From Mucilaginibacter tolerans (GTDB lineage Bacteria; Bacteroidota; Bacteroidia; Sphingobacteriales; Sphingobacteriaceae): DNA of 64,000 nucleotides. Below, one piece after another: positions 26,649-35,630 of this stretch (position 1 is its first letter; every line of letters begins with the position of its first letter). Both the position numbers and the translations under genes were made by a program. The stretch spans positions 480,077-544,076 of the forward strand of contig NZ_JAUMKB010000001.1 of the NCBI RefSeq assembly GCF_030519375.1, read 5' to 3'. The notes beneath the pieces are model-generated. The model was not told the DNA's origin, did not search any database, and was given only the letters and a program-made list of their open reading frames with translations.

Positions 26649-27989
26649 TTAATTGTGGTAATAGAATCCTTCATCGCTACCCAATAGAAATGTGCCGTCC
26701 GGTTTTATAAAATAGTAGCTAATTCTGCCGGCAAAGCCGGTATTAATTTTTGTATAGCTATTGACTGTTCCATTGTAAATACCAGCGTTGGGACTTGTAT
26801 TGACCAAGAAATAAACTTTATTATTATAAAACTGGATATTATTTACGGCCTGAGTAGATGCATTGTACTGATAATAACTTTGGTATGCCCACTGGTTAGT
26901 TTGCGGTAAAAAGTTGGCTATTGTCGCGTTGTCCGACCCTATATAAACGGTACCTTCAGGCGCTATTTCCAGATCATAAGCTGCATAGTTTACAGCCTGC
27001 CACGACGTTGGGATTAGCTGCCAGGTTTTGCCTGTGTCTCTTGATGTAAGCAAGTTAGTCCAATCGTTAAAAAGATATAAGTCACCGTTTGGATGCTGTT
27101 TGGCCAGGTAAAAGCGTTGAGAGCTATAGCCCACCAGCAACTTTTGCCAGAAACCGCCATTATCCTTCGTCAGGTAAGGGCCGTCAAAGTAGAAGCTAAC
27201 CATGAGCAGGTCGTCCGTAACCAGGAACATGGTGGGTGTGCGCATATCAAGAATACCGTTGTTAATCGCTATCCAGCTTTTTTGATCCTGTGTGTAATAA
27301 ACCCCGTTATTGGCGGTAAGTATATACATCCAGCCTTTACTATTAAATTGCACATCCACAACGGTTGACCCATATGGAGCGCCTGGTACTTTATACCAGT
27401 TAATGCCGCCATCTGTCGATGAATACAGACCATTGTTGGCCATATACAATGTCTTTTTATCAAAAGTGGCCATTTTGAGGTTATATGAAGGCAATCCACA
27501 TCCGCAAGATCTTCCCCACCCTGTTGGTTTCGTCCCGGAAGCAACAATGGTGAGTGAATCATCAGGAGCGACGGCATTGCCTGTTCCTAAATTAAGCAAA
27601 CTATCGACATACAGGTATACTTTTACTTTTTGACTAGGGTTATCACATCCTAAACGCCATTGTATTTTACCAAGACCTTTTTGCGGGTCTATCAGATTGT
27701 ATGCCGGGTAATCGCCACTATAATTTTCAATTAAGCCATTGCCCTGGACCATACTGAATTTTACTGCATATTTTGTAACCGATTTACCCTTTGGTGGTGT
27801 AATCTTAATGATGATCGAATCGGCGAGGTCCTGACCATAAATACCGCTTTGCGAATTTCCACTGATCAGCGACAGCTTACCCTTGTATGCCGAATAAGGA
27901 ACGGGGTTATTCCCTTTTTTGCAACCTGCCAGTATACTTATTGATAATATCAGCAGAAAACAGGTTTTTCTAAAATTGGATATGGTCAT
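26649..27989 (-). CDS. exported lipoprotein with beta-propeller (BNR/sortilin-like) repeats
   Basis: The 446-residue product has a lipoprotein signal with lipobox LAGC (Cys 22) followed by KKG. From about residue 175 it shows repeats of the type LYSSTDGGINWYKV, VYYTQDQKSWIAIN, LTSRDTGKTWQLI, which are BNR/sortilin-type propeller blades. The N-terminal 150 residues resemble an immunoglobulin-like region and are shared in layout with the gene upstream. Its ATG overlaps the preceding stop by 4 bases. It is surface- or periplasm-facing, of unknown function, and does not encode the Asp-box catalytic residues of sialidases as far as can be seen. Confidence 0.8.
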   Translation of the reverse strand: MTISNFRKTCFLLILSISILAGCKKGNNPVPYSAYKGKLSLISGNSQSGIYGQDLADSIIIKITPPKGKSVTKYAVKFSMVQGNGLIENYSGDYPAYNLIDPQKGLGKIQWRLGCDNPSQKVKVYLYVDSLLNLGTGNAVAPDDSLTIVASGTKPTGWGRSCGCGLPSYNLKMATFDKKTLYMANNGLYSSTDGGINWYKVPGAPYGSTVVDVQFNSKGWMYILTANNGVYYTQDQKSWIAINNGILDMRTPTMFLVTDDLLMVSFYFDGPYLTKDNGGFWQKLLVGYSSQRFYLAKQHPNGDLYLFNDWTNLLTSRDTGKTWQLIPTSWQAVNYAAYDLEIAPEGTVYIGSDNATIANFLPQTNQWAYQSYYQYNASTQAVNNIQFYNNKVYFLVNTSPNAGIYNGTVNSYTKINTGFAGRISYYFIKPDGTFLLGSDEGFYYHN

Positions 27990-29335
27990 GGTTGAGTTAA
28001 ATCAAAAGTGTAAATAGATGCTTGTTGCAGGCCATAAATGGTTGTTTCGTCTTTGATTACCGCTTTATTCAAACTGCCTACACCGTAATTGTCAGTGCAG
28101 CGCATGGTCCATGTCAAACCGCCATCTTTACTTTCTGCGATCTCACCTCCGCTGGTCACGATGTATCCGTGCAATGCATCAAAGAACCTGATCGCGATAA
28201 TGGAGAACCCTAAGTTGGTTTTTACTACCGACCAGTTGCTACCATCTGTAGTTCGCACCAAAGTACCATACTGGCCGCCGGCAAAACCAAAATTGTTGGT
28301 GATAAAAAATAAAGCGTTTAAAGTATTATTGAGCTGAAGCGGCTGCTCATGCCAGGTTGTACCCGCGTTAGTTGTTTTTACAATCTTTCCGACATCCCCA
28401 CAGGCATAAAGAGTGTCATTACCAATCGAAATGAGATCATGGAAATTATTCAGAAAACTAAATCCTTCCTGTGCCCAGGTAAGTCCGCCATCGGTTGTTT
28501 TTGCGATTTGTCCGTGCCAACCAACAGTATAAATAACCTTCCTGCTTAACATATCATAAGCAGCAGAGCTCCGGTCACCGACAAACGGCGGAGTCCAGTT
28601 TTCTTGTGCATAGGTCTTCCCTCCATCATAAGTGAACCAAACGTAATTGTTAACCAGTACCATTAAGCCGGTATCAGGTCCGGAAAATGCAAGCAACTGC
28701 ATATCATTATCTGATCTGGGGGCCGGCCCCTGTGCCCAGGTTTTCCCTCCATTTGCTGTACTGACAAGTCCAGAACCTTCACCGATCGCTATGCCATGGT
28801 TAGCATCCGTAAAATGCAGATCATACAGTACATTAAGCCCCCCCTGGTTTCCGGTATAAACGCTTGTCCATTGCTTTCTGATTGTTGCACTTAGTTTTAC
28901 CGAATCGAGGGTTTTGCATGCTCCATGATTGATCTCATCAATGCTGCAGCCTGCGTGGGTATAAAATGTCAGTGATGCTGTTGTAGCGGTAGTAGAAGGA
29001 GTCCATATCGCCTTTAAATAAATGACGCCATTAACGTTAGTTCTTCCTACAACAAGGAACTGATATGTCGAGCAATTTGGTCCAATATAATAGTTTAATG
29101 CCGCCGCCGCGGTATCCACCGGATTATTCATGGTTACCTTGAACACAATAGTATCCGGTAATGGCCTGCGCGAATAACCATACTGGTTATTGCCGCTAAC
29201 AATTTCAATGCTTTTAGCTCCGGAATGAACTGTTACAGGCTCTATCTGAATTGGCTTAGTTTGCTCACTTTTTTTACAACCGGCTAAGCTTAGAGATAAC
29301 AGCAATAAGATTTGAAGTCTATTTTTTAATGTCAT
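27986..29335 (-). CDS. exported lipoprotein with YCF48/BNR-like propeller
   Basis: The 449-residue product has a lipobox LAGC (Cys 19), an N-terminal region of about 150 residues, then repeats such as LHFTDANHGIAIGEGSGLV, STANGGKTWAQ, KTTDGGLTWAQ, VRTTDGSNWSVV and ESKDGGLTWTM. This is the YCF48/HCF136-like propeller pattern, common in Bacteroidota surface lipoproteins. It is the first gene of a two-gene unit with the paralogous lipoprotein downstream (ATGA overlap). The function is unknown. Confidence 0.85.
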   Translation of the reverse strand: MTLKNRLQILLLLSLSLAGCKKSEQTKPIQIEPVTVHSGAKSIEIVSGNNQYGYSRRPLPDTIVFKVTMNNPVDTAAAALNYYIGPNCSTYQFLVVGRTNVNGVIYLKAIWTPSTTATTASLTFYTHAGCSIDEINHGACKTLDSVKLSATIRKQWTSVYTGNQGGLNVLYDLHFTDANHGIAIGEGSGLVSTANGGKTWAQGPAPRSDNDMQLLAFSGPDTGLMVLVNNYVWFTYDGGKTYAQENWTPPFVGDRSSAAYDMLSRKVIYTVGWHGQIAKTTDGGLTWAQEGFSFLNNFHDLISIGNDTLYACGDVGKIVKTTNAGTTWHEQPLQLNNTLNALFFITNNFGFAGGQYGTLVRTTDGSNWSVVKTNLGFSIIAIRFFDALHGYIVTSGGEIAESKDGGLTWTMRCTDNYGVGSLNKAVIKDETTIYGLQQASIYTFDLTQP

Positions 29336-29549
29336 ATGGTTTAGCGGACCTAATTTACAGTTTTTTATTTAGAAACTGTTCCTGTCACCAAAAAAGGCGC
29401 AGTTGATTAAGCCCGGATAATACCTATATGAAAACAGGCTGGATTATGTCTTCTGACCTTACATTATTTGAAAAGTTATAAAGTTATTTACACTTCAACC
29501 TGACAATTATAATCTCAGACCATATCGATCAACCTTACAATCTTTCAAC

Positions 29550-30161
29550 CTACAACAATCGATCTTTCATCACCAGTGTCTCCGCCATTATATCGTGCAG
29601 GCACTGTTGCTTTTTGTTAAAAAAACTAAGCAGATAACCTATGACAGTGATCAGTGAAAATATTTTAAACAGGTTTCTGCTGATTGATCTTCCTATGCTT
29701 ATCCTTCTGCCTTCCAGGTCGCAAACTTTTATTTTGAGAATCTGCTTACCATAGGTCGCCTGTTTTGGTGAACATTCCATCACTATATGATAAATGATTT
29801 TAGTAACCGGCACAAGTGCGAGGATACTCAAAGCAATGATCAGCCTGGCTGATTTATCCTCAATAATATATGCAGCCAGAAAAGCAAGAACAATAAACCC
29901 GCCCCCTACAAAGAACCAATCCAAAGCAGAAGCCATCCAGCGCTGATCAAGCCCGGCAAAGTATTGTGGGGCTACTGATCTCTGGCTGAAATGGAACAGC
30001 TCCCGCAATTCGGCAATTTCATGCGCTTCCTTGTAATCCACCATGTCGGCAGTTTTCAGGAAGTCGGAAGGCTTAACGATCATACCCTTCAGTTGTTCGA
30101 TACTAAAAGGGCCTTCGGGCCTGCCTTTGATTACGAGGAAGTATTCGTTTGCCATGATCAT
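29550..30161 (-). CDS. GYF_2-RDD membrane protein (intact)
   Basis: The 203-residue product has a GYF_2 domain (YFLVIKGRPEGPFSIEQL, near residues 7-24) and an RDD domain with two or three membrane helices (from about residue 70, QRWMASALDWFFVGG; ATYGKQILKIKVCD; near the C-terminus HDIMAETLV). RDD proteins are small membrane proteins of largely unknown role. It is the intact counterpart of the amber-interrupted gene at 16228..16854. ATGs at 30161 and 30155 are both possible starts. The 214 bases downstream, to the lipoprotein gene, hold nothing I can support. Confidence 0.85.
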   Translation of the reverse strand: MIMANEYFLVIKGRPEGPFSIEQLKGMIVKPSDFLKTADMVDYKEAHEIAELRELFHFSQRSVAPQYFAGLDQRWMASALDWFFVGGGFIVLAFLAAYIIEDKSARLIIALSILALVPVTKIIYHIVMECSPKQATYGKQILKIKVCDLEGRRISIGRSISRNLFKIFSLITVIGYLLSFFNKKQQCLHDIMAETLVMKDRLL

Positions 30162-30265
30162 TGGTTAGAATGTCTCAAGGTCTCTATGTTACGTATAAAA
30201 CAAAAAATTGTAATGTCTCCGGGTATAACCTTTCAACATTACAACTTTCAAATTGACAAAGTCAG

Positions 30266-31255
30266 TTAGTATCTTTTCACTTCAAAGCCCGACATGGCGC
30301 CGCTGAAGTGGATATAAAATTTATTTTTTGCTGCATCAAACCCTGGTGTTTCGTAATCGCCATCATTCTTTTTGGTAAATCCTTCAAAATCGTCTGAGGA
30401 GAATGCCGAGGATTTGGTGATACGGCATGCAGCATCTTTCGGGATAGTGAATTTAACACTTGCTGCACCCGTTGAAATATTGATATCAGTAGTAGAAAGC
30501 GGCTGACCTAGCTTTATGGCAAATGAACCTGCCCCTCCGTTTAACTTAATGCTCTTCACTTTAAATTTTGAAAGGTCGAAGTTTACATCGGTTGCACCAG
30601 CATCCAGCTTCATGTTCCATATCGGGTTAGGGTTCAATCTCATGTCAACTTTATTTCCGTTGTTATCATCGTCACTATTAAAGTTAAATCCATTTTTACC
30701 ATCTCTTAATTTGAAATCAACTACGTATACTGAGTCTTCCATATGATGGTTCAAATCGTACTGACCGACAGTTTCCTGGGTAACAGCGTTGAATAGCTGG
30801 TTTGTGGTATCATTCAACACATAGCTGGTAGCTCCACCGGCAATATTAAGCTGGGCAACTTTTATAGCCTGATCGTAAGGCGCGTTAAAGGTGCTGTTGC
30901 CATGTGTTTTAACGAGCTTCCCACCGTTGTCATCGTCATCACTGTCATCGTTATCATCAGAATTATCATTGTGGTAATAAGTATGATGTTGCCACCAGCG
31001 TCCGTTAAACCTATTGTCAAAATTCCCGAATACCAGCAAAAGAAATCCTGCTACTACAACCGAAATTTTAAGAATTGTTGCCCAGGCTGAACGGTGATTC
31101 GCAAGCACCAGGTTTACACCACCAATCACTAAGAATATGGGCCAAAGGTGGATCAGGTTATACCAGTGGAAATGGATGTACCCAAAATTATGCAGCAGAA
31201 ATATAGCGCCGATCATCACCAGGATCATGCCTGGTATCAGTTTATCGTTTCTCAT
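30266..31255 (-). CDS. LiaF-like membrane protein with toast-rack domain
   Basis: The 329-residue product has four N-terminal helices (about 6-22, 29-48 and 56-76 visible, in LiaI/LiaF-like order), then an acidic, His/Asn/Asp-rich linker (residues about 85-115), then a beta-rich C-terminal domain of the DUF4097/toast-rack kind (SIKLNGGAGSFAIKLG, DINISTGAASVKF). Such proteins act with PspC-type proteins in envelope-stress sensing, as LiaF does in Firmicutes. It lies 17 bases after the PspC gene and ends the SDR - PspC - LiaF unit. The linker is an unusually poly-Asp tract. Confidence 0.85.
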   Translation of the reverse strand: MRNDKLIPGMILVMIGAIFLLHNFGYIHFHWYNLIHLWPIFLVIGGVNLVLANHRSAWATILKISVVVAGFLLLVFGNFDNRFNGRWWQHHTYYHNDNSDDNDDSDDDDNGGKLVKTHGNSTFNAPYDQAIKVAQLNIAGGATSYVLNDTTNQLFNAVTQETVGQYDLNHHMEDSVYVVDFKLRDGKNGFNFNSDDDNNGNKVDMRLNPNPIWNMKLDAGATDVNFDLSKFKVKSIKLNGGAGSFAIKLGQPLSTTDINISTGAASVKFTIPKDAACRITKSSAFSSDDFEGFTKKNDGDYETPGFDAAKNKFYIHFSGAMSGFEVKRY

Positions 31256-31272
31256 GATCTTAAGTTTTAAGG

Positions 31273-31923
31273 TTATACCGTAGGTGTGTTATCGGCCGGT
31301 GGGTTTGCTTCAGAGGAAGTATCTTCTGCCGGTTTCTCTTCACTTGTACTTGTTTTACTGTTCCAGTCCGCCTGCTCCCAGGGTTTCTTGCGTTCGCCTG
31401 ATATCATGATGGCACACCCCACCACGATAAGAATGACAGGCCAAAGTCTTTCAAAATCCCAGTCGGGTATAATATTAAAATCATCTAAGAGGATAGATCC
31501 GCCGATGATGATCAGTATCACACCAAACACAATAGCTACCAATGATGTGCTGTTGCGTGGCTGCACCGGGAACGGCTGACTTTGAAACGGTTGATTTTGA
31601 TACGGCTGATTAGTGAATGACGTATTGGTGTAAGGATTTCCGCCAAATTGATTTTCACTATCAGCCGGGTTCTGGGGTGGCACCCTGTAATCGACATTTG
31701 GATTGATGAAAAGTGGCTTTTTAGGCAGCACGATCCAGAATATGATATATATTAAAAGGCCGCCTCCGTGAAATATAAGCGCCAGCACGAATATCACTCG
31801 TACTATGGCTACATCTATATTGAAATATTCGGCAAGGCCGGCACAAACACCAGCAATCTTTCTGTGGTATTCGTCGCGATATAGTTTCCTGTCCATTTTA
31901 TTTACGTTTAAATCTGTTTTCAT
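31273..31923 (-). CDS. PspC domain membrane protein
   Basis: The 216-residue product starts with a PspC domain at about residues 10-70 (RKIAGVCAGLAEYFNIDVA, then a membrane helix ending in IVLPKKP). A Pro/Asn/Gln-rich linker with QPYQNQPFQSQPFPVQP follows, then a LiaF-like membrane region near 130-175. The tail is rich in Ser, Thr and Glu. The ATG at 31923 overlaps the SDR stop (ATGA), which decides this start over the later ATG at 31896. PspC proteins sense membrane stress and can be toxic or protective partners in the Psp/Lia systems. Confidence 0.92.
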   Translation of the reverse strand: MKTDLNVNKMDRKLYRDEYHRKIAGVCAGLAEYFNIDVAIVRVIFVLALIFHGGGLLIYIIFWIVLPKKPLFINPNVDYRVPPQNPADSENQFGGNPYTNTSFTNQPYQNQPFQSQPFPVQPRNSTSLVAIVFGVILIIIGGSILLDDFNIIPDWDFERLWPVILIVVGCAIMISGERKKPWEQADWNSKTSTSEEKPAEDTSSEANPPADNTPTV

Positions 31924-32624
31924 ATTTGTCCCCCAACGGGTTTAATTATTAGTTCGTCTACATTTGCGCCCGGACTCATTTTGTAAACATTTACAATGGC
32001 CGACGCAATATCTTCTGGTAATACAAATTGATCTTTAGGTATCGTGGTACCTTCCCACGAGTTGGTTAATGTTGAGCCGGGAATAACTGCCGTAACCTTC
32101 ACATTATGAGGCATCATCTCCAATCGCATCACTTTACTGAGACCCAACAGCGCAGCTTTTGTTACACTGTAGGTACCTGCGGCTGCAATAGGATCAAGCG
32201 CTGCAACTGAGCAGATAGTAAAGATGTGTCCCTGGCGGGCAGCGATCATGCTTTTACCAAAATAACGGTACAGATGATACGCCGGCATCAGGTTGGTATT
32301 CAGCTGTTTTTCAAATGCGGCATCGCTTTCATCCAGTATGCTCACGGGGTCAAACATACCCAGGTTGTTTACAATGATGCCGATAAAACCCAATTCCTGT
32401 TCGGCAGCACCGGCAAACTTTAGCAGTTGATCTTTCACACTGCCATCGGCTACTTGTGTAAATACCTTGATCTGTGGATTGACTGCCAGAAGCTCCTGTT
32501 TAAATTGGGTCAGCTCACTTTCATTACGTGAACAAACAGCCAGGTTTACACCTTCTTTCGCAAAGGCTATGGCGATTGATCGTCCCATGCCCTTCGTTGC
32601 TCCGGTTATTACTGCATTTTTCAT
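31920..32624 (-). CDS. short-chain dehydrogenase/reductase
   Basis: The 234-residue product has the classical SDR layout: the cofactor-binding GATKGMGR at residues 8-15, NNLG near 84-87, and the catalytic YSVTK motif near 151-155, with Ser upstream in FTICSVAA. It fits a 3-oxoacyl-ACP-reductase-like NAD(P)H enzyme, but the substrate cannot be told. It is the first gene of an operon with the PspC and LiaF-like genes, an unusual mix. The -7 box TAGATTTG lies 41 to 48 bases upstream. Confidence 0.92.
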   Translation of the reverse strand: MKNAVITGATKGMGRSIAIAFAKEGVNLAVCSRNESELTQFKQELLAVNPQIKVFTQVADGSVKDQLLKFAGAAEQELGFIGIIVNNLGMFDPVSILDESDAAFEKQLNTNLMPAYHLYRYFGKSMIAARQGHIFTICSVAALDPIAAAGTYSVTKAALLGLSKVMRLEMMPHNVKVTAVIPGSTLTNSWEGTTIPKDQFVLPEDIASAIVNVYKMSPGANVDELIIKPVGGQI

Positions 32625-32664
32625 ATTGTGTTTTAGTTTCGGTTTTATCCTGCTGTTGTTGATA

Positions 32665-32672
32665 CAAATCTA
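32665..32672 (-). promoter_or_regulatory. candidate -7 box (TAnnTTTG) for the SDR-PspC-LiaF operon
   Basis: The minus strand reads TAGATTTG, an exact consensus match, 41 bases before the SDR start. A TTG lies about 15 bases further upstream, closer than the usual -33 spacing, so only the -7 box is firm. Confidence 0.4.
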
Positions 32673-32947
32673 CTTCTGTTCTCAGGACAAGTTATTATGG
32701 TTTTTGGGAAGTACAAACAAATTCTCGGTAAACAGGGGAAAATTGGCGGTAAACGAGGTTGAATGTAATTTGCTCCGGTAAATAAGCATAAAATCTCTTT
32801 TGTAGAATATACTCCACGAATCATGTATTTTTTGCCTGTTAATTCCAGGGAGACACCTTGTTTTTAGCACAAAAAAGGCTTTTTTTGAAACAGGAACACT
32901 TATTGCACATGATATTATAATATTGTTTAACCTTAAACTAATTTGTC

Positions 32948-33046
32948 ATGAACTCACAGACATTAATCGGAATCGTTGTATGTATAACACCGCTGGTGTT
33001 GATCATTGCAACTTTGATTATCAGAGGTAAAAAACTGTTTGATTAA
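32948..33046 (+). CDS. 32-residue single-helix membrane peptide
   Basis: The 504-base stretch between the SDR and the next minus-strand gene contains one convincing small frame. It is an ATG followed by 31 codons and TAA, encoding a short polar start, one hydrophobic helix (LIGIVVCITPLVLIIATLII, residues 6-25) and a basic end with RGKKLFD, the classical pattern of a small bitopic membrane protein. The rest of the gap is AT-rich and holds nothing else I can support. There is no homologue known to me, and chance cannot be excluded for 32 codons. It could act with the envelope-stress genes beside it, but that is inference. Confidence 0.45.
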   Translation: MNSQTLIGIVVCITPLVLIIATLIIRGKKLFD

Positions 33047-33128
33047 TCAAGACATAAAGTATTATTCAGGCTTTGATTAATTCGCTCTACCAAGCTGCGA
33101 AGTCCTGAATAAGACCTCAAAATAAAAT

Positions 33129-33773
33129 CTATTTTACCCTTGAAAACTTGCCTGCTATTTCCGCGAGGTAGACTGTCTGCTTCGGATCGAGAGGACATAC
33201 GCCGCCAATAACCATTGAGCTGTTGACTATCTCCATCTCCCAATTAGTTTTGCCGGTTTCCATTATTACATTCCTGAATGCCTTGGTCATTGAGCGCTGA
33301 GCTTGTGATTTGTTTGCGGCTATAACATTAAACTTTTTATTAAAGGCGGGATCATCTTTAAAATACACTTCCGCTGGATTGCCCGGATTCGCTATTTTAT
33401 CTGGCATCTTTTCATGTGTTACCGTAAGACGTCCAAAATTATTTCTTAAAGTAGCCGATGCCCATACCTGGAATTTGAAACGACTCTTAACAGCATCAAG
33501 ATCATTAACCTTTAAAAAAATAAGGTAACAACCACTTTCCGGATGATTTATCAAAAGTGTTCCACCAATATTGTCAGGGTCAACATGTGTAAAAACATCA
33601 AAATCTCTGACATTAAAAGTACTGTCTTCGCTTACTGATACTTTAAACATTTCTTTAAGTAACCGGTAGGTAGCCTCCAAGGCTTGAACCTCATCGGCAT
33701 CAACATTGTTTATATCAAAAGGTAAATCCTGCATATATGTTATGGCCAATAAAAGTATATAATAAATATTCAT
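33129..33773 (-). CDS. conserved hypothetical protein
   Basis: The product has 214 residues from the start chosen here, ATG at 33773, which gives a short hydrophobic leader MNIYYILLLAITYM; the frame is open to 33818 but the extra 15 residues are unlike a leader. No known domain was recognised. The sequence is mixed alpha/beta, with a basic 'NKSQAQRSMTKAFRNVIMETGK' stretch in the middle (positions 153-174) and a Cys in IGGVCPLD near the end. It is divergent from 33839..34879, with only 65 bases between starts, so they may share a regulatory region. Confidence 0.6.
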   Translation of the reverse strand: MNIYYILLLAITYMQDLPFDINNVDADEVQALEATYRLLKEMFKVSVSEDSTFNVRDFDVFTHVDPDNIGGTLLINHPESGCYLIFLKVNDLDAVKSRFKFQVWASATLRNNFGRLTVTHEKMPDKIANPGNPAEVYFKDDPAFNKKFNVIAANKSQAQRSMTKAFRNVIMETGKTNWEMEIVNSSMVIGGVCPLDPKQTVYLAEIAGKFSRVK

Positions 33774-33838
33774 TCGCAAGTGTGCAGCCACTTGTGGTGC
33801 AACTTTTTGGCGCCACAATCAAACAAAACAAGGGTTAA

Positions 33839-34879
33839 ATGGGTTGTTTAAATAACATCTATCTGCCTGCTATGTTAATACTGTTATTACAAATAATTGG
33901 CGCTATTGCTACTGCTGTTATAGCAATAATCCTGTTAAAGAAAGACTGGCGCACCAAAAACGAAGCGATAAGAAAAGAAGCAGTATTGGTTACCAAAATC
34001 ATTTTTGCGGTAACAATTGTTTCCATCCTCAACCTGGCTGTTACCTCTTTTCAGTCTCAATATGAGATCGCCCAGCTTGAAAAAGATAAACGTCAACTAC
34101 AGGTAACCAATGCGAATTTGAGTTTTAATATTTCAAAAATTGCCGATGCCCAACCTGCACCGAGTGTCGCTGTCAGAAGAGATACTGCTATTGAAAAAGA
34201 GGCCCAGAAACAAATTTTGGCTACAAACGACGAGGTACAAAATCGCCCAGTAGCAGTTAAAAAAGTTGAGCCTAAGAAACGCATCCCGGCAACCAGGAAA
34301 CCTGAAAAACGTTCAGAACCTGTTAATGCAGTTAAAAATAATTTAGCTGTTAATAAAAGAAATATGCCTGTTAATACTATCAGGGAACCATCGAATGAGC
34401 CTAATGATGTTCCCTTGTTTCGCTTTGTTGGTACCGGCGGCAGGGTGCTTTCGGGCGTATTGGTTAGCCGTGATGCTAAGCCCATTTACAATTTATCAGT
34501 GAAGATCACCAATTACGACGACCTGATGGATTGCAGATGTTTCGTTGGAAATACGAATAGCGTTACTATCGGCGCATTAAATAGCCAGAGTACTTATTTG
34601 TTTAAGCTACCGGAATTTAACCGCAGGAGCCAAAGCGGCAGATACCTGATCACACTGCGCTATAACGACAAGCTGTATTATGAAGAAGCGATGTATGTAT
34701 TTACCGATCGCAGCAATTTTTCCCAGGCACTACGCATCAAACAATACGAAGGCTCATCATTGGTACATAACACAGCAATGCGTGGCTCCAGCTATCAATT
34801 AAGGTCGATTAACTGGGACAGGCAGTTTCCATTATCCCTGGATGAGGAGGCTAAGAAGGCTTACATTGCTGCTAACTAA
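33839..34879 (+). CDS. membrane-anchored protein, unknown function
   Basis: The 346-residue product has two helices near residues 12-32 and 49-67, then a probable coiled coil (QLEKDKRQLQVTNANLSF) and a Lys/Arg/Pro/Val-rich linker of about 80 residues (residues about 100-190). The C-terminal 150 residues look like a beta-sandwich, with SGVLVSRDAKPIYNLSVKIT near 215-234. The layout suggests an inner-membrane anchor carrying an extended linker and a periplasmic or cytoplasmic domain. No family was recognised. An internal ATG at 33872 is a possible start. It overlaps the convergent barrel gene by 4 bases. Confidence 0.65.
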   Translation: MGCLNNIYLPAMLILLLQIIGAIATAVIAIILLKKDWRTKNEAIRKEAVLVTKIIFAVTIVSILNLAVTSFQSQYEIAQLEKDKRQLQVTNANLSFNISKIADAQPAPSVAVRRDTAIEKEAQKQILATNDEVQNRPVAVKKVEPKKRIPATRKPEKRSEPVNAVKNNLAVNKRNMPVNTIREPSNEPNDVPLFRFVGTGGRVLSGVLVSRDAKPIYNLSVKITNYDDLMDCRCFVGNTNSVTIGALNSQSTYLFKLPEFNRRSQSGRYLITLRYNDKLYYEEAMYVFTDRSNFSQALRIKQYEGSSLVHNTAMRGSSYQLRSINWDRQFPLSLDEEAKKAYIAAN

Positions 34880-35436
34880 AAATTATATCCCAAACCAAAC
34901 CTCATACCGGCTTCCATGAGGTTGTTTCTGCCATAAAACCGGTGATTGGTTAAATATGGATTAGCAAAAATTGAAACAGAGCTGAAATTGTATATTCCAC
35001 CAATTCCTATTTCGACTCCCATGCCTGATTGATTATTCAGAATTCCACCAGTTGTGTAATTGGTCTCGTGATCAATAACTATCCCGGATTGTCCATACAA
35101 ATATTTTAGGAAATTCCATTTAGCTAACAGAGGTACAGACAGCATATGCACTTCCCCATTATATATTCCGCCACTAGGTCCTATGGTCGTTAATTGTACT
35201 TTATTTGTGGAGTACATTAAACCTGCCTCTAATGAAAATATTTTGGTAAGCGTGCGGGTGTAGCTTAAGCCATAGGATTGCTCGGTTTTATTATTATAGC
35301 CATAATCACCTATTGCACCATGTATATCCACAGAGTTAGCATTAAAACCATAAACTACGGAGATATTGTTTTTTGTTTGTGAGAAAGCGTAAGCACTGAA
35401 AAGTACTAATGCAATGAGAAGTAATTTTAATTTCAT
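34876..35436 (-). CDS. small outer-membrane beta-barrel protein
   Basis: The 186-residue product has a signal peptide (MKLKLLLIALVLFSAYAFSQ) and then alternating aromatic/glycine strands ending in AGMRFGLGYNF, as in small PorT/OmpA-like barrels of Bacteroidota. Features such as SLEAGLMYS and VEIGIGGIYNF are consistent with eight to ten strands. The function is unknown. The gene is convergent with the preceding one (4-base overlap) and is the last before a promoter-like gap of about 190 bases. Confidence 0.85.
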   Translation of the reverse strand: MKLKLLLIALVLFSAYAFSQTKNNISVVYGFNANSVDIHGAIGDYGYNNKTEQSYGLSYTRTLTKIFSLEAGLMYSTNKVQLTTIGPSGGIYNGEVHMLSVPLLAKWNFLKYLYGQSGIVIDHETNYTTGGILNNQSGMGVEIGIGGIYNFSSVSIFANPYLTNHRFYGRNNLMEAGMRFGLGYNF

Positions 35437-35630
35437 AAGATGGGTTTAGATGAATGATCGATACCACACTCATTATTTCCTTACGCCATTAATTATAAAA
35501 TTGATACAATGATAGCTTAATAAAAAAGCCTTCTGAAACATTCCACCTGCATTTTTAGTATTATACAAAATTGAATAATGCCTAACCAAAGCGGAAAAAA
35601 TGTATTTTTAACCGCTTTAGTAGATTTTTA

